From contig JAFWOU010000001.1 in the NCBI GenBank assembly GCA_017509715.1, positions 88,761-152,760 on the forward strand: a stretch of 64,000 nt of DNA. The letters are read 5' to 3'. This stretch comes from Paludibacteraceae bacterium. Its GTDB lineage: Bacteria; Bacteroidota; Bacteroidia; Bacteroidales; Paludibacteraceae. The translations under genes were made by a program, and so were the position numbers. The notes beneath the pieces were generated by a model. It had not been told where the DNA came from, did not search any database, and saw only the letters and a list, made by a program, of their open reading frames with translations. Shown here in pieces: positions 8,603 to 18,136 of this stretch. Each line of letters starts with the position of its first letter. Within the stretch, counting starts at the first letter, position 1.

Positions 8603-9604
8603 ATGGTAAGTTACAAGGAATTAGGCCTGGTGAACACCCGTGAGATGTTTGCAAAGGCAATCAAGGGTGGCTATGCTATCCCGGCATTTAACTTCAACAA
8701 CATGGAGCAACTGCAGGCTATCATCAAGGCTTCGGCTGAGACCAAATCGCCGGTGATCCTCCAGGTATCGAAAGGTGCGCGTAACTACGCTAACCAGACG
8801 CTGCTTCGTTACATGGCACAAGGTGCTGTAGAGTACGCAAAAGAGTTAGGATGGGAGCACCCGCAGATCTGCTTGCACCTCGATCACGGAGACAGCTTCG
8901 AGCTTTGCAAGAGCTGTGTGGACTTCGGTTTCTCGAGCGTGATGATTGATGCTTCTTCTCTCCCTTATGAAGAGAATATCGCATTGACGAAGAAGGTTGT
9001 AGACTACGCACATCAGTATGATGTAACGGTAGAGGCTGAACTCGGTGTATTGGCAGGCGTAGAGGACGAGGTTTCGTCAGCAGTAAGCCACTATACCAAG
9101 CCGGAAGAGGTCGTTGATTTCGCTACCCGTACAGGCTGCGACAGCCTGGCTATCTCGATTGGTACCAGCCACGGAGCATACAAGTTCACGCCGGAGCAGT
9201 GTACTCGTGACCCGAAAACCGGTCGTCTTGTTCCTCCTCCATTGGCATTCGACGTGCTCGACGCTATCATGGAGCAACTCCCGGGCTTCCCGATCGTTCT
9301 CCACGGCTCGTCTTCTGTTCCGCAGGAGTATGTGGACATGATTAACCAATACGGCGGTAAACTGCCTGACGCAGTGGGTATTCCTGAGGAGCAACTCCGC
9401 AAGGCTGCTAAGTCTGCTGTTTGCAAGATCAACATCGACTCTGACTCCCGTCTTGCATTTACCGCAGCTGTTCGTAAAGTATTTGCAGAGAAACCGGGTG
9501 AGTTCGATCCGCGTAAGTACTGCGGTCCCGCTCGTGATCTGATGACCGAGCTCTACAAGCATAAGATCATCAACGTCCTCGGTTCTGACGGCAAAGCTGA
9601 GTAA
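8603..9604 (+). CDS. fba: Class II fructose-1,6-bisphosphate aldolase
   Basis: A 333-residue zinc-dependent aldolase that interconverts fructose-1,6-bisphosphate with dihydroxyacetone phosphate and glyceraldehyde-3-phosphate in glycolysis and gluconeogenesis. The zinc-site signature is LHLDHGDSFELC (Asp94, His95), followed by SVMIDASSLPYEEN and VEAELGVLAG. The phosphate-binding region is IVLHGSSSVP. The length is normal for the long class II subtype. It follows the OPT gene by 42 bp with no clear TAnnTTTG promoter, so co-transcription is possible. Codon use differs visibly from the flanking genes (more T-ending codons), as expected for a highly expressed gene. Confidence 0.95.
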   Translation: MVSYKELGLVNTREMFAKAIKGGYAIPAFNFNNMEQLQAIIKASAETKSPVILQVSKGARNYANQTLLRYMAQGAVEYAKELGWEHPQICLHLDHGDSFELCKSCVDFGFSSVMIDASSLPYEENIALTKKVVDYAHQYDVTVEAELGVLAGVEDEVSSAVSHYTKPEEVVDFATRTGCDSLAISIGTSHGAYKFTPEQCTRDPKTGRLVPPPLAFDVLDAIMEQLPGFPIVLHGSSSVPQEYVDMINQYGGKLPDAVGIPEEQLRKAAKSAVCKINIDSDSRLAFTAAVRKVFAEKPGEFDPRKYCGPARDLMTELYKHKIINVLGSDGKAE

Positions 9605-9741
9605 ATGTACGAAGGACAAATGTACCATGTACAAAGGATTTACGAAGGAAAATAAGTACAAAGGTCGCGCCGCGAAAATCGTACATTAACCAAATCGTAC
9701 ATAAATCGTACATCGTACATCAAAAAATCGTAAATAAAATT
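9605..9741. repeat. Repeat-rich intergenic region
   Basis: The 137-bp gap between fba and the CoA transferase contains four copies of TCGTACAT at 9678-9722, the last two directly adjacent, and several GTACAAAG/TACGAAGG variants at 9605-9664. I see no clear promoter or T-tailed hairpin in it. Confidence 0.6.
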
Positions 9742-11235
9742 ATGCTTAATTTTATGTCAGCCGAGCAGGCTGCTGAATTGATACAACATGGTGACGTCTT
9801 GGGCATGGGTGGTTTCACGGCTACCGGAGTGCCCAAGGCCGTTCCTTTTGCCCTCGCACAGCGCGCAGAGAAATTGCACGCACAAGGCATCCCCTTCCGC
9901 GTAGGTCTGGAGACAGGTGCGTCGATGGGCGACAGTTGTGACGGTGCGTTGGCACGTGCGCACGCTGTGGAGTTCCGTACGCCGTATCAGTCGAACAAGT
10001 CGATGCGCGAGGAGATCAACGCCGAGGGTACGCACTATTTCGACATGCACCTGAGCCACATGGCGCAAGACCTGCGTTATGGCTTCCTGCCGAAACCCAA
10101 CTGGGCGATCATCGAGGCTTCGTATGTCGGTGAAGATGGTACGATTGTGCCGGCTGCCGGAGTAGGAATCATGCCGACTATCTGCCGCATGGCCGATAAG
10201 ATCATCGTGGAGCTCAACGAGATGTTCCCTGCTTCTATGCGTGGTATGCACGACTTATATGAGCCGCTTGATCCTCCTTGCCGCCGCGAGATACCGATCT
10301 ACAAACCCTCTGACCGCTGCGGTTCGGATCATCTGAAAGTTGATCCCGCGAAGATTGCTGCCGTAGTGAAGACGAACCGTCCGAACGAAATCGCTGCTTT
10401 CACACCGGTGGATGAGACGACGGCTAAGATCGGTGCTAACGTAGCTGCCTTCTTGGAGGCAGAGATGAAGGCCGGACGTATTCCTGCTTCTTTCCTGCCG
10501 ATCCAGAGCGGTGTGGGCAACGTAGCTAACGCCGTGCTGGGCGAGCTGGGTAAGAACCCGCATATCCCGCCCTTTGAGATGTACTCGGAGGTGATTCAGG
10601 ACTCGGTGGTAGACCTGATCAAAGCCGGTCATTGTAAGTTCGCCAGCGGATGCTCGCTGCGTCTGGTGGAGAGCAAGATGGCGGAGGTACTGGCCGATCT
10701 GGATTTCTACCGCGACAAGCTGCTGCTACGTCCGCAGGAGACCTCGAACAGCCCGGAGATAGCACGCCGACTCGGCATCATCGCTATCAATACAGCCCTG
10801 GAGGCCGATATCTACGGCAACGTGAACTCGACGCACGTATGCGGTACGAAGATGATGAACGGTATTGGAGGAAGCGGCGATTTCGCAAGAAACTCGTACC
10901 TGAGCATCTTCACGACGGCTTCGACAGCCAAGAACGGCGCCATCTCGTCGATCGTGCCGATGGTGACCCACCTGGATCACTCGGAGCACTCGGTGAAAGT
11001 GCTGGTGACCGAGCAGGGCGTAGCCGATCTGCGCGGCAAGAGTCCGCGTCAGCGTGCGGAGGAGATCATCAACAACTGCGTAGCGCCGGAGTATCGCGAG
11101 ATGCTGCGTGACTACCTGAAGATCGCACGTCACGGACAGACACAACATGAATTGTCATGCGCTTTCGCTATGCATGAGGAGTTCCTCAAGAGCGGCGACA
11201 TGCGTAACACCAAGTGGGAGAATTACCGCCGATAA
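9742..11235 (+). CDS. Acetyl-CoA hydrolase/transferase family, probable succinate-CoA transferase
   Basis: A 497-residue class I CoA transferase related to succinate:acetate (or propionate) CoA transferases. Key segments are GMGGFTATGVPKAVP near the N-terminus, IPIQSGVGN-type loop FLPIQSGVGNVANAVL, and the C-terminal GIGGSGDFARN and VLVTEQGVADLRGKSP. In Bacteroidales such an enzyme can move CoA between succinate and propionate or acetate at the end of the succinate pathway, which fits pckA in the same window; the exact acceptor is an inference. The stop codon lies in the loop of a strong hairpin (11218-11249). ATG 9742 follows the repeat-rich gap. Confidence 0.88.
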   Translation: MLNFMSAEQAAELIQHGDVLGMGGFTATGVPKAVPFALAQRAEKLHAQGIPFRVGLETGASMGDSCDGALARAHAVEFRTPYQSNKSMREEINAEGTHYFDMHLSHMAQDLRYGFLPKPNWAIIEASYVGEDGTIVPAAGVGIMPTICRMADKIIVELNEMFPASMRGMHDLYEPLDPPCRREIPIYKPSDRCGSDHLKVDPAKIAAVVKTNRPNEIAAFTPVDETTAKIGANVAAFLEAEMKAGRIPASFLPIQSGVGNVANAVLGELGKNPHIPPFEMYSEVIQDSVVDLIKAGHCKFASGCSLRLVESKMAEVLADLDFYRDKLLLRPQETSNSPEIARRLGIIAINTALEADIYGNVNSTHVCGTKMMNGIGGSGDFARNSYLSIFTTASTAKNGAISSIVPMVTHLDHSEHSVKVLVTEQGVADLRGKSPRQRAEEIINNCVAPEYREMLRDYLKIARHGQTQHELSCAFAMHEEFLKSGDMRNTKWENYRR

Positions 11236-11249
11236 GGGCGGTAGTTCTC
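11218..11249 (+). other. Hairpin spanning the CoA transferase stop codon
   Basis: GAGAATTACCGCC (11218-11230) can pair with GGCGGTAGTTCTC (11237-11249), giving a 13-bp stem with one mismatch and a 6-nt loop that holds the TAA stop. No T-run follows, so it is not a standard terminator; it may stabilise the mRNA 3' end or separate this gene from clpP. Confidence 0.6.
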
Positions 11250-11277
11250 CTGCAGAACTATATCAGATAAAGAGACT

Positions 11278-11958
11278 ATGAATGATTTTTTGAAGTTTGC
11301 CAAGGCACAGGGCCTGAACACGATGCACGTGGAGAAAGCCATGGAGGTCTCGGCTAATTATATCTCGCCTTCCATTTTGGAAGAAAGACAATTGAACGTA
11401 ACGCAGATGGACGTGTTCTCCCGACTGATGGTGGACCGCATCATCTTCCTGGGCACGGAAATCAACGACTATACCGCCAATGTGATTCAGGCACAGTTGC
11501 TCTACCTGGACTCTGCAGACTCGGAGCGCGACATCAATATCTACCTGAACACCCCCGGCGGATCGGTATATGCCGGTCTGGGTATCTATGATACGATGCA
11601 GTTTGTGAGCTCGAAGGTAGGCACGATCTGCACGGGCATAGCAGCCTCGATGGGTGCTATCCTGCTGGTAGCCGGTGAGAAAGGTATGCGTGCGGCGTTG
11701 CCCCACTCACGCGTGATGATCCACCAGCCCCTGGGTGGTATCCAGGGTCAGGCCTCGGATATCGAGATCACGGCACGTGAGATCCTGAAACTCAAAGACG
11801 AACTCTATCAGATCATTGCCGACCATAGCGGCCAGACCGTGGAGCGTATCCGTCAGGATGCCGACCGCGACTACTGGATGACCTCCAAGGAGGCGCTGGA
11901 CTACGGCATGATCGACCTACTATACACCCGCAAGAACCATGGCACACAAGAAAGCTAA
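11278..11958 (+). CDS. clpP: ATP-dependent Clp protease proteolytic subunit
   Basis: A 226-residue serine protease forming the barrel chamber of ClpXP. The catalytic serine is Ser124 in GIAASMGA and the histidine is His149 in SRVMIHQP; the aspartate lies further on near [18 protein letters not shown]. The length is normal with a short N-terminal extension. It overlaps clpX by 20 bp, so the pair is translated together. Confidence 0.97.
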   Translation: MNDFLKFAKAQGLNTMHVEKAMEVSANYISPSILEERQLNVTQMDVFSRLMVDRIIFLGTEINDYTANVIQAQLLYLDSADSERDINIYLNTPGGSVYAGLGIYDTMQFVSSKVGTICTGIAASMGAILLVAGEKGMRAALPHSRVMIHQPLGGIQGQASDIEITAREILKLKDELYQIIADHSGQTVERIRQDADRDYWMTSKEALDYGMIDLLYTRKNHGTQES

Positions 11959-13213
11959 ATGTAGTTTTTGCGGTCAGGAGCGTCCGGACTTGTTCTCCGG
12001 AGAAGACGGTAGTTACATCTGCCCCGATTGCATCGAGGCAGGTCATGCCATGCTGATGCGTGCGATGGGCCAAGCGCCCGAACCGCAGCAGGCGCCGCAG
12101 CCTGCCAAGAAACGGAAGCCGGCCGACCTAGGGCTGAGCCTGGACTCGCTACCCCGTCCGCAGGATATCAAGCAGTTTCTGGACCTATACGTGATTGGTC
12201 AGGAGGATGCGAAAAAATACCTGTCGGTAGCGGTATACAACCACTACAAGCGCATCCTGCAGAAGCACGACAAGAACGAGGTAGAGATCGAGAAATCGAA
12301 TATCCTGCTGGTAGGCTCGACCGGTACGGGTAAGACCCTGCTGGCCCGCACGATAGCCAAACTGCTGAAAGTGCCGTTCGCCATCGTAGATGCTACGGCG
12401 CTGACCCAGGCGGGTTATGTGGGTGAGGACGTGGAGTCGCTGCTGACACGTCTGTTGCAAGACTGCGAGTACGACATCCCGAAAGCCGAGCAGGGTATTG
12501 TGTTCATCGATGAGATCGACAAGATCGCAAGGAAATCAGAGAACCCGAGCATCACGCGTGACGTGTCGGGCGAGGGCGTACAGCAGAGTCTGCTGAAGCT
12601 GCTGGAGGGTGCGATGATCAACGTACCGCCCGAGGGAGGGCGTAAGCATCCGGAGCAGGAGTTTCTGCACGTAGAGACAAAGAATATATTGTTCATCTGC
12701 GGCGGCGCCTTTGACGGCATTGAGAAGAAGATCGCCCAGCGTATGAATACGCAGGTGGTAGGCTTCGGTGCGCAAGAGAAGGCGCATAAGGTGGATAAGA
12801 GCAACCTGCTGCAGTACATCGCACCGCACGACCTGAAATCGTACGGCTTGATACCCGAGATCATCGGTCGTCTGCCGATCATCACGTATCTACATCCGCT
12901 GGACAAGAAGGCGCTGCGTAGCATCCTGACCGATCCGAAGAACGCCATCACCAAGCAGTATGAGAAGTTGCTGGAGATGGACGGTGTGAAGCTGACGTTT
13001 GCGCCCGACATGCTGGACTACGTGGTGGATAAAGCCGTAGAGAACAAACTCGGCGCACGCGGTCTGCGCGGACTGATGGAGAGTATCATGATCGACCTGA
13101 TGTATGAGTTGCCGTCGAAGAAGACATGCGACAGATTTGAGGTCACGAAAGAATATGCTGAACAAAAAGTAGAAAAGGCAGATTTCTGTCGACTGAAAAA
13201 CACAGAGGAATAA
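11939..13213 (+). CDS. clpX: Clp protease ATP-binding subunit ClpX
   Basis: A 424-residue AAA+ unfoldase that feeds substrates into ClpP. The N-terminal zinc-binding domain has Cys8, Cys11, Cys28 and Cys31 (CSFCGQ ... ICPDC). Walker A is GSTGTGKT and Walker B is [11 protein letters not shown]. ClpX-type pore and sensor segments follow, with [13 protein letters not shown] and the sensor-2 stretch [15 protein letters not shown]. The start overlaps the clpP end. Confidence 0.98.
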   Translation: MAHKKAKCSFCGQERPDLFSGEDGSYICPDCIEAGHAMLMRAMGQAPEPQQAPQPAKKRKPADLGLSLDSLPRPQDIKQFLDLYVIGQEDAKKYLSVAVYNHYKRILQKHDKNEVEIEKSNILLVGSTGTGKTLLARTIAKLLKVPFAIVDATALTQAGYVGEDVESLLTRLLQDCEYDIPKAEQGIVFIDEIDKIARKSENPSITRDVSGEGVQQSLLKLLEGAMINVPPEGGRKHPEQEFLHVETKNILFICGGAFDGIEKKIAQRMNTQVVGFGAQEKAHKVDKSNLLQYIAPHDLKSYGLIPEIIGRLPIITYLHPLDKKALRSILTDPKNAITKQYEKLLEMDGVKLTFAPDMLDYVVDKAVENKLGARGLRGLMESIMIDLMYELPSKKTCDRFEVTKEYAEQKVEKADFCRLKNTEE

Positions 13214-13214
13214 T

Positions 13215-15203
13215 ATGAAAAACAAATGGTGCATTTTTATGGCGCTGACGCTGGTCAGTTGCGTCGGTCAGAAGATGGGACTCGTCTCATCTCCTGCAGA
13301 GTATCCCACGAAACAAGGTTCGCTCAAAGAGTTGGTGTATACGCCCGCTGAGAGTCAGTTCTCCGTATGGAGTCCGGGTGCTAAGTCGGTCACGCTCCGT
13401 ATCTACGCTACGGCAGAGGCCGAGGAGCCAATCAAATCGCTGAAGATGAAGCGTCAGCAAGACGGCTCGTGGACGGCTACCGTCAAGGGCGATCAGAAGG
13501 GACGTTTCTATACCTTCCAGGTGCAGCAGCCCCTCTCGCGCTGGCAACTGCATGAGACGCCGGGTATCTTTGCCACGGCGGTAAGCGTGAACGGCAAGAG
13601 AGCCGCCATCCTGGATCTGCGCGATACCGACCCGGAGGGTTGGCAGCAGGACCGTCGCCCCGCCTTCCGCGGCGCACAGGATGCCATCGTCTATGAGATG
13701 CATCATCGCGACTACTCGATTCATCCCAGTTCGGGTGTGCAGCATCGCGGTAAGTTCCTGGCACTCACAGAGCACGGTACCCGCAGCCCGGAAGGACTGA
13801 AGACGGGTATAGACCACCTGGTGGAACTGGGTGTGACCCACGTACAGATCCTGCCGAGTTACGACTATGCGTCGGTGGACGAATCGCATCCGGAGCGGGC
13901 GCAGTATAACTGGGGCTATGACCCGCAGAACTACAACGTGCCGGAGGGTTCGTACGCTACGGACGCTACCGATCCTGCCTGCCGCATACGCGAGATGAAG
14001 CAGATGATTCAGGCGCTGCATAAGGCCGGCATACGCGTGATCATGGACGTGGTGTACAACCATACGTTTGACGTAGAGAACAGTGCATTCACGCAGACTT
14101 GTCCGGACTATTTCTACCGCCTGACCAAGGACGGCCACCTGGGCAATGCCTCGGGCTGCGGCAACGAGACGGCTTCGGAGCGGGAGATGATGCACCGGTA
14201 TATCGTGGAGTCGGTTCGCTACTGGACGGAGGAGTACCACCTGGACGGTTTCCGCTTTGACCTGATGGGTATTCACGACCAGGCCACGATGATGGACGTA
14301 CGTCGCATGCTGGATAGCATCGACCCCAGCCTGTTGCTCTACGGCGAGGGTTGGGCAGCCGGCGGTCCGCTGCTGGACTACGACAAGCTGGCCATGAAGG
14401 CGCTGATCAAGAACATGCCGGGCGTAGGTGCTTTCTGCGACGACATGCGTGACGCCATTCGCGGTCCGTTCTCCGACGACCATCAGGCCGCCTTTCTGGA
14501 CGCACAGCCGGGTCATGAGGAGTCGATCAAGTTCGGACTGGTAGGATGTATCGCCCACCCGGACGTAGATATGAGCAAGGTGAACTACTCGCGCGAGCCA
14601 TGGACCGTACAGCCGACGCAGTCGATCAACTACGTATCGTGCCACGACGATATGATGCTGACGGACCGTCTGCGTGCTTCGGTGAAACTGCAGGACGGCG
14701 AATTGGAGCGCCTGGACAAGTTGGCTCAGACGGCCGTGCTGACCAGCCAAGGTATACCCTTCCTGTGGGTAGGCGAAGAGGTGATGCGCGACAAGAAGGG
14801 CGTGCACAACAGCTATAACTCACCCGACTCGATCAATCAGATCGACTGGTCGCTCAAGGCGAAGAACCTGGATCTGTTCCACTACTATCAAGGACTGATC
14901 GCCCTGCGCAAAGCCCATCCGGCTTTCCGCTTGGGTGATGCCGAACTGGTAAGAAAACATATGCACTTCCTGGAGGCACCGCAAGGCGTAGTAGCCTACG
15001 TGCTGACCGACTATGCCGGAGGCGATGCATGGCAGGATATCGTAGTGGTGCTCAACAGCAATCGTGAGGCGGTGACGGTGCAGTTGCCGGACGGTAAATA
15101 TACGGCTGTTTGCGCTGATGGACAATTCCTGAATGATGCTACGACGGCCTACGAGAAAACAGCTACCGTTGCACCGCAATCGGCACTCATACTCCACGAC
15201 TAA
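13215..15203 (+). CDS. Type I pullulanase-like GH13 lipoprotein
   Basis: A 662-residue lipoprotein (LTLVSC, Cys16) with an N-terminal CBM48-like beta domain (about residues 35-125) and a GH13 barrel. The type I pullulanase signature YNWGYDP is at 231-237. The catalytic triad fits Asp349 in GFRFDLMG, Glu378 in LYGEGW and the Asp in NYVSCHDD. The enzyme debranches alpha-1,6 linkages in glycogen, starch or pullulan. It starts 1 bp after clpX, and the next gene starts at its stop (TAATG). The lipid anchor suggests it works outside the cytoplasm. Confidence 0.92.
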   Translation: MKNKWCIFMALTLVSCVGQKMGLVSSPAEYPTKQGSLKELVYTPAESQFSVWSPGAKSVTLRIYATAEAEEPIKSLKMKRQQDGSWTATVKGDQKGRFYTFQVQQPLSRWQLHETPGIFATAVSVNGKRAAILDLRDTDPEGWQQDRRPAFRGAQDAIVYEMHHRDYSIHPSSGVQHRGKFLALTEHGTRSPEGLKTGIDHLVELGVTHVQILPSYDYASVDESHPERAQYNWGYDPQNYNVPEGSYATDATDPACRIREMKQMIQALHKAGIRVIMDVVYNHTFDVENSAFTQTCPDYFYRLTKDGHLGNASGCGNETASEREMMHRYIVESVRYWTEEYHLDGFRFDLMGIHDQATMMDVRRMLDSIDPSLLLYGEGWAAGGPLLDYDKLAMKALIKNMPGVGAFCDDMRDAIRGPFSDDHQAAFLDAQPGHEESIKFGLVGCIAHPDVDMSKVNYSREPWTVQPTQSINYVSCHDDMMLTDRLRASVKLQDGELERLDKLAQTAVLTSQGIPFLWVGEEVMRDKKGVHNSYNSPDSINQIDWSLKAKNLDLFHYYQGLIALRKAHPAFRLGDAELVRKHMHFLEAPQGVVAYVLTDYAGGDAWQDIVVVLNSNREAVTVQLPDGKYTAVCADGQFLNDATTAYEKTATVAPQSALILHD

Positions 15204-15856
15204 TGAAGCGAATAGCGTACATACTATTGCTCCTGCTGGCGGTGGGAAACCTGCAGGCTGAGACGCGCAGGGATGTCAAGGAGATGCCCAACGAACTGCG
15301 TATCGGATGGGGCGACATGCTCTTTGAGAGCCTGATGTGGCACAACCCCAAGTCGGTGGTACAGACCATGCCAACCAGCTACAGTTATACGTATCAGGAG
15401 GATTTTCGGCATCATCAGCACCTGTTTCTGGAGTACCAGCACAGGTTTAACTACTGGTTCGGGCTGGGTGCAATGGTGGACCTGGGCGAAGTGGATTGGC
15501 AGAACGTGACACGCAACGGGCAGGGCGTAGAGATCGCGCGTGACCCGGGACACTATTTCTACAACGTGACGATCATGCCGACGTTCCGATTCACCTATTT
15601 CCATCACGAGAATGTGAACCTGTACTCGGGTCTGGGCTTAGGACTGGTGATCAACGGCGGTACGGAGCAGAACGCATTCGGCAACCGCACCGAGACAGGT
15701 TTTGCTGCCAATTTCACGGTGCTGGGCATCAGCGCCAACTACAAGCGCTGGTTTGCCTCGGTGGAGTTTGGCGGCCTATACGGACTACGTAACGCAAATA
15801 CGATTTACATGGCATCCTCTCGAATCTTCTCGGCTTCGATAGGTGCAAGATTTTGA
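15203..15856 (+). CDS. Outer-membrane beta-barrel-like protein, function unknown
   Basis: A 217-residue protein with a clear signal peptide (MKRIAYILLLLLAVGNLQAE) and alternating aromatic beta strands ending in phenylalanine (ASIGARF), as in small outer-membrane barrels. Strand-like segments include HLFLEYQHRFNYWFGLGAMVDL and LYSGLGLGLVI. The start overlaps the pullulanase stop and its own stop overlaps the next start (TGATG), so it is translated as part of this envelope operon. No substrate can be named. Confidence 0.65.
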   Translation: MKRIAYILLLLLAVGNLQAETRRDVKEMPNELRIGWGDMLFESLMWHNPKSVVQTMPTSYSYTYQEDFRHHQHLFLEYQHRFNYWFGLGAMVDLGEVDWQNVTRNGQGVEIARDPGHYFYNVTIMPTFRFTYFHHENVNLYSGLGLGLVINGGTEQNAFGNRTETGFAANFTVLGISANYKRWFASVEFGGLYGLRNANTIYMASSRIFSASIGARF

Positions 15857-17184
15857 TGGGTATGAGACGCAAATATGCTATATTACTGCTGCTACCGGTG
15901 CTGCTGACCGCCTGCAAGTTCGGGCGGGAGGAGTATGTGGATTTCACAAAGACGGCTGGACTGGACTCGACGATGTTTCGCGTGATAGGTCAGCATGAAG
16001 TGGACCTGGAGAACGGTTTTCCGATGAGCTGCTACCTGCCGGACGGCATGCGTATCAACGAGTACGAAGAACCGACGGATGCGGAGAACATAGGTCCGCG
16101 CAAGACCAGCTCGGTGACAGGAGCTGCCCTCGTGCAGAGCCTGCTGGACTGGGGCAACGGCAAGAAGGTGATCGAGGTGGTAGGCACGTATCCGAGTATA
16201 GACAGCGAGGGCAACGACATTATATTGTCGGGTAAAGTGATGCTACCCGTCGGACGACGCCCGAAGCGCATGATATTGGTGAGTCACTACACCGTAGGCA
16301 GCAATATGGAAGCGCCCAGCAACGCGTTCTCGCTGGAGGGCGTGCTGGTGAAGATGGGCTACGGACTGGTGATTCCGGATTATATGGGCTATGGCGTGAC
16401 AGTGGACAAGATACATCCCTACCTGGTGATGGACATCACGGCGCTGAACGTGATTGATATGTGGCGGGCGGTGCGTCCATGGCTGAAAGCCGTAGGCATG
16501 GAGCCGGAGCAGGAGGAGATCAACCTGATGGGCTACTCGCAGGGCGGTGCTACGACGATGGCCGTACTGCGTATGATCGAGTTGGCGTTCAGCAATCCGA
16601 AGCACAAGGAGTACATACCGGTTCACCGCGTGTTTGCCGGGGGCGGTCCGTATGACGTGAAGGCGACGTACGAGCGTTTTGTGACGACCGACACGGCCGG
16701 CTATCCCGTAGCCGTACCGCTGGTGCTGCAAGGCATGATCGAGGGCTATGGCATCGACGTGAAGATGGAAGATATGGTACAACCATGGCTGTGCGAGAAG
16801 ATTGACGACTGGATCAACTCCAAGCGCTATACGACCGGCCAGATCAACAGTTTTATCAAGACACGTCGTACGCACGACCTGCTGACGCTGGAGGCCATGC
16901 AACAGAGTTCGGAGAAGGTGGCTGAGCTGTATAAGGCCATGACCGACAACTCGATCATCTCCTATGATTGGCAGCCCGAAGCGCCGATATACCTGATGCA
17001 CTCGATAGACGATGAGACGGTGCCCTATACGAATGCGGTGAACGCGAAGAACAAATGGCGGAATGCGAATATAGAGTATAACTTCGGTCACTATGGCACG
17101 CATGTACGTACGTGTCTCAGATTTATCTACTCGGTGCAGACCCTGCTAGAGCAGGAAGAGAAAGAAAGGGGGCAGTATGAATAA
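15856..17184 (+). CDS. Alpha/beta-hydrolase lipoprotein, secretory-lipase-like
   Basis: A 442-residue lipoprotein (LLTAC, Cys20) with an alpha/beta-hydrolase fold. The nucleophile elbow is MGYSQGGATT. Upstream is LVIPDYMGYGVT, and the C-terminal PIYLMHSIDDETVPYTNAV holds the expected acid residue, followed by a His in NFGHYGTH. Family relatives are exported lipases or esterases. ATG 15856 overlaps the previous stop as TGATG; a TTG three bases earlier or the ATG at 15862 are alternatives. The downstream gene overlaps its end by 8 bp. Confidence 0.75.
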   Translation: MGMRRKYAILLLLPVLLTACKFGREEYVDFTKTAGLDSTMFRVIGQHEVDLENGFPMSCYLPDGMRINEYEEPTDAENIGPRKTSSVTGAALVQSLLDWGNGKKVIEVVGTYPSIDSEGNDIILSGKVMLPVGRRPKRMILVSHYTVGSNMEAPSNAFSLEGVLVKMGYGLVIPDYMGYGVTVDKIHPYLVMDITALNVIDMWRAVRPWLKAVGMEPEQEEINLMGYSQGGATTMAVLRMIELAFSNPKHKEYIPVHRVFAGGGPYDVKATYERFVTTDTAGYPVAVPLVLQGMIEGYGIDVKMEDMVQPWLCEKIDDWINSKRYTTGQINSFIKTRRTHDLLTLEAMQQSSEKVAELYKAMTDNSIISYDWQPEAPIYLMHSIDDETVPYTNAVNAKNKWRNANIEYNFGHYGTHVRTCLRFIYSVQTLLEQEEKERGQYE

Positions 17185-18136
17185 TCGGCGAATGGCGAAT
17201 GGCGAATGGCGAATGCTCATAGTGGCGTTATGTACGATGGCGCTAGGGCTGATGGCTTGTGAGCCGCTGCCTACGTATGAGGTGAATGATGTGCATATCA
17301 CGTCTCAGACGCGTATCATCTCATCCGGCTTTATTGAGCAGGTCTTCACGACCGACCGCGATGCGTATTACCTGATTGGTATCGAACAGGTACAAGAGGG
17401 GTATGACCCCACCAAGCCGGAACTGCAGAAGCCCTTTATGACCCTGGAACTGGACTCGGCGCATCAGGAGTACCTGGATTGGCGTCGTGAGTTGCTGCGC
17501 CAGGGTGAGTTTACGATTGCTTCGTTTGCGAGTCATAGTCTGCAATATGGCGAGACCGACTATTTCTTCACGGGACTGAAACGGAATACGGACTACTGGA
17601 TATATGCCTTTGTGGTGGATCCGGAGAAGATGGTGCCGAAGGGCAAACTGAATCTGGTGAAAGTAACAACTACAGAGAATAGCACCGTGGATGTGCACTT
17701 TGAGTACCGCATCATGGACGACTGGGACTATATCTATCCTATGGATTCTACGGGCGCCATGGTCACCCATTATCCGTACGTCATGGAGACGGTGGATAGT
17801 CTGGATATCGTAGCCTCGGGAGCCTACTGTCCGCAGTACTATTTCAGCGACCGGCAAGCCTACTGGACCGCCAATCCGGATTCGGCTCATCTGCTATATG
17901 GCGTCTATACCCGTCAGAATATCGAGGTGGACGATGCGAACGAGCAGGAATTGTTCGAAGAATTAGACTACAACTGCTTTAGCATCGGCCACACCTACTA
18001 CACCTTCATCTGCGGATTCGACGACGGCTACTTCCACCCCACGATCTATAAGTTCCGTTGGGATGGAGGCAAGATGAAATACTATTTCAACGGTAAAGAC
18101 GGAACGAATCTGTTCGACTATATCGATCGCTGGTAG
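17177..18136 (+). CDS. Lipoprotein of unknown function
   Basis: A 319-residue protein with a signal peptide and lipobox (LGLMAC). I do not recognise its family. The body is beta-rich and aromatic, with segments such as DYFFTGLKRNTDYWIYAFVVDPE that resemble a fibronectin-type beta sandwich. The N-terminal MNNRRMANGEWRM is encoded by a heptamer array (17188-17215), so the native start may be the Met (17213) at MLIVALCTMALG just after the array. It overlaps the lipase gene by 8 bp and converges on the rhomboid gene with a 19-bp overlap. Confidence 0.6.
   Translation: MNNRRMANGEWRMLIVALCTMALGLMACEPLPTYEVNDVHITSQTRIISSGFIEQVFTTDRDAYYLIGIEQVQEGYDPTKPELQKPFMTLELDSAHQEYLDWRRELLRQGEFTIASFASHSLQYGETDYFFTGLKRNTDYWIYAFVVDPEKMVPKGKLNLVKVTTTENSTVDVHFEYRIMDDWDYIYPMDSTGAMVTHYPYVMETVDSLDIVASGAYCPQYYFSDRQAYWTANPDSAHLLYGVYTRQNIEVDDANEQELFEELDYNCFSIGHTYYTFICGFDDGYFHPTIYKFRWDGGKMKYYFNGKDGTNLFDYIDRW
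17188..17215. repeat. Heptamer array, four GCGAATG units
   Basis: Four exact 7-bp copies at 17188, 17195, 17202 and 17209, encoding part of the N-terminus of the unknown lipoprotein. The unit is a rotation of GGCGAAT found at 21215-21242. Confidence 0.92.

Noticed and set aside
13287..14807. 506-codon frame antisense to the pullulanase gene
   Set aside because: His/Arg/Val-rich composition typical of a frame opposite a GC-rich gene; no motif or promoter.
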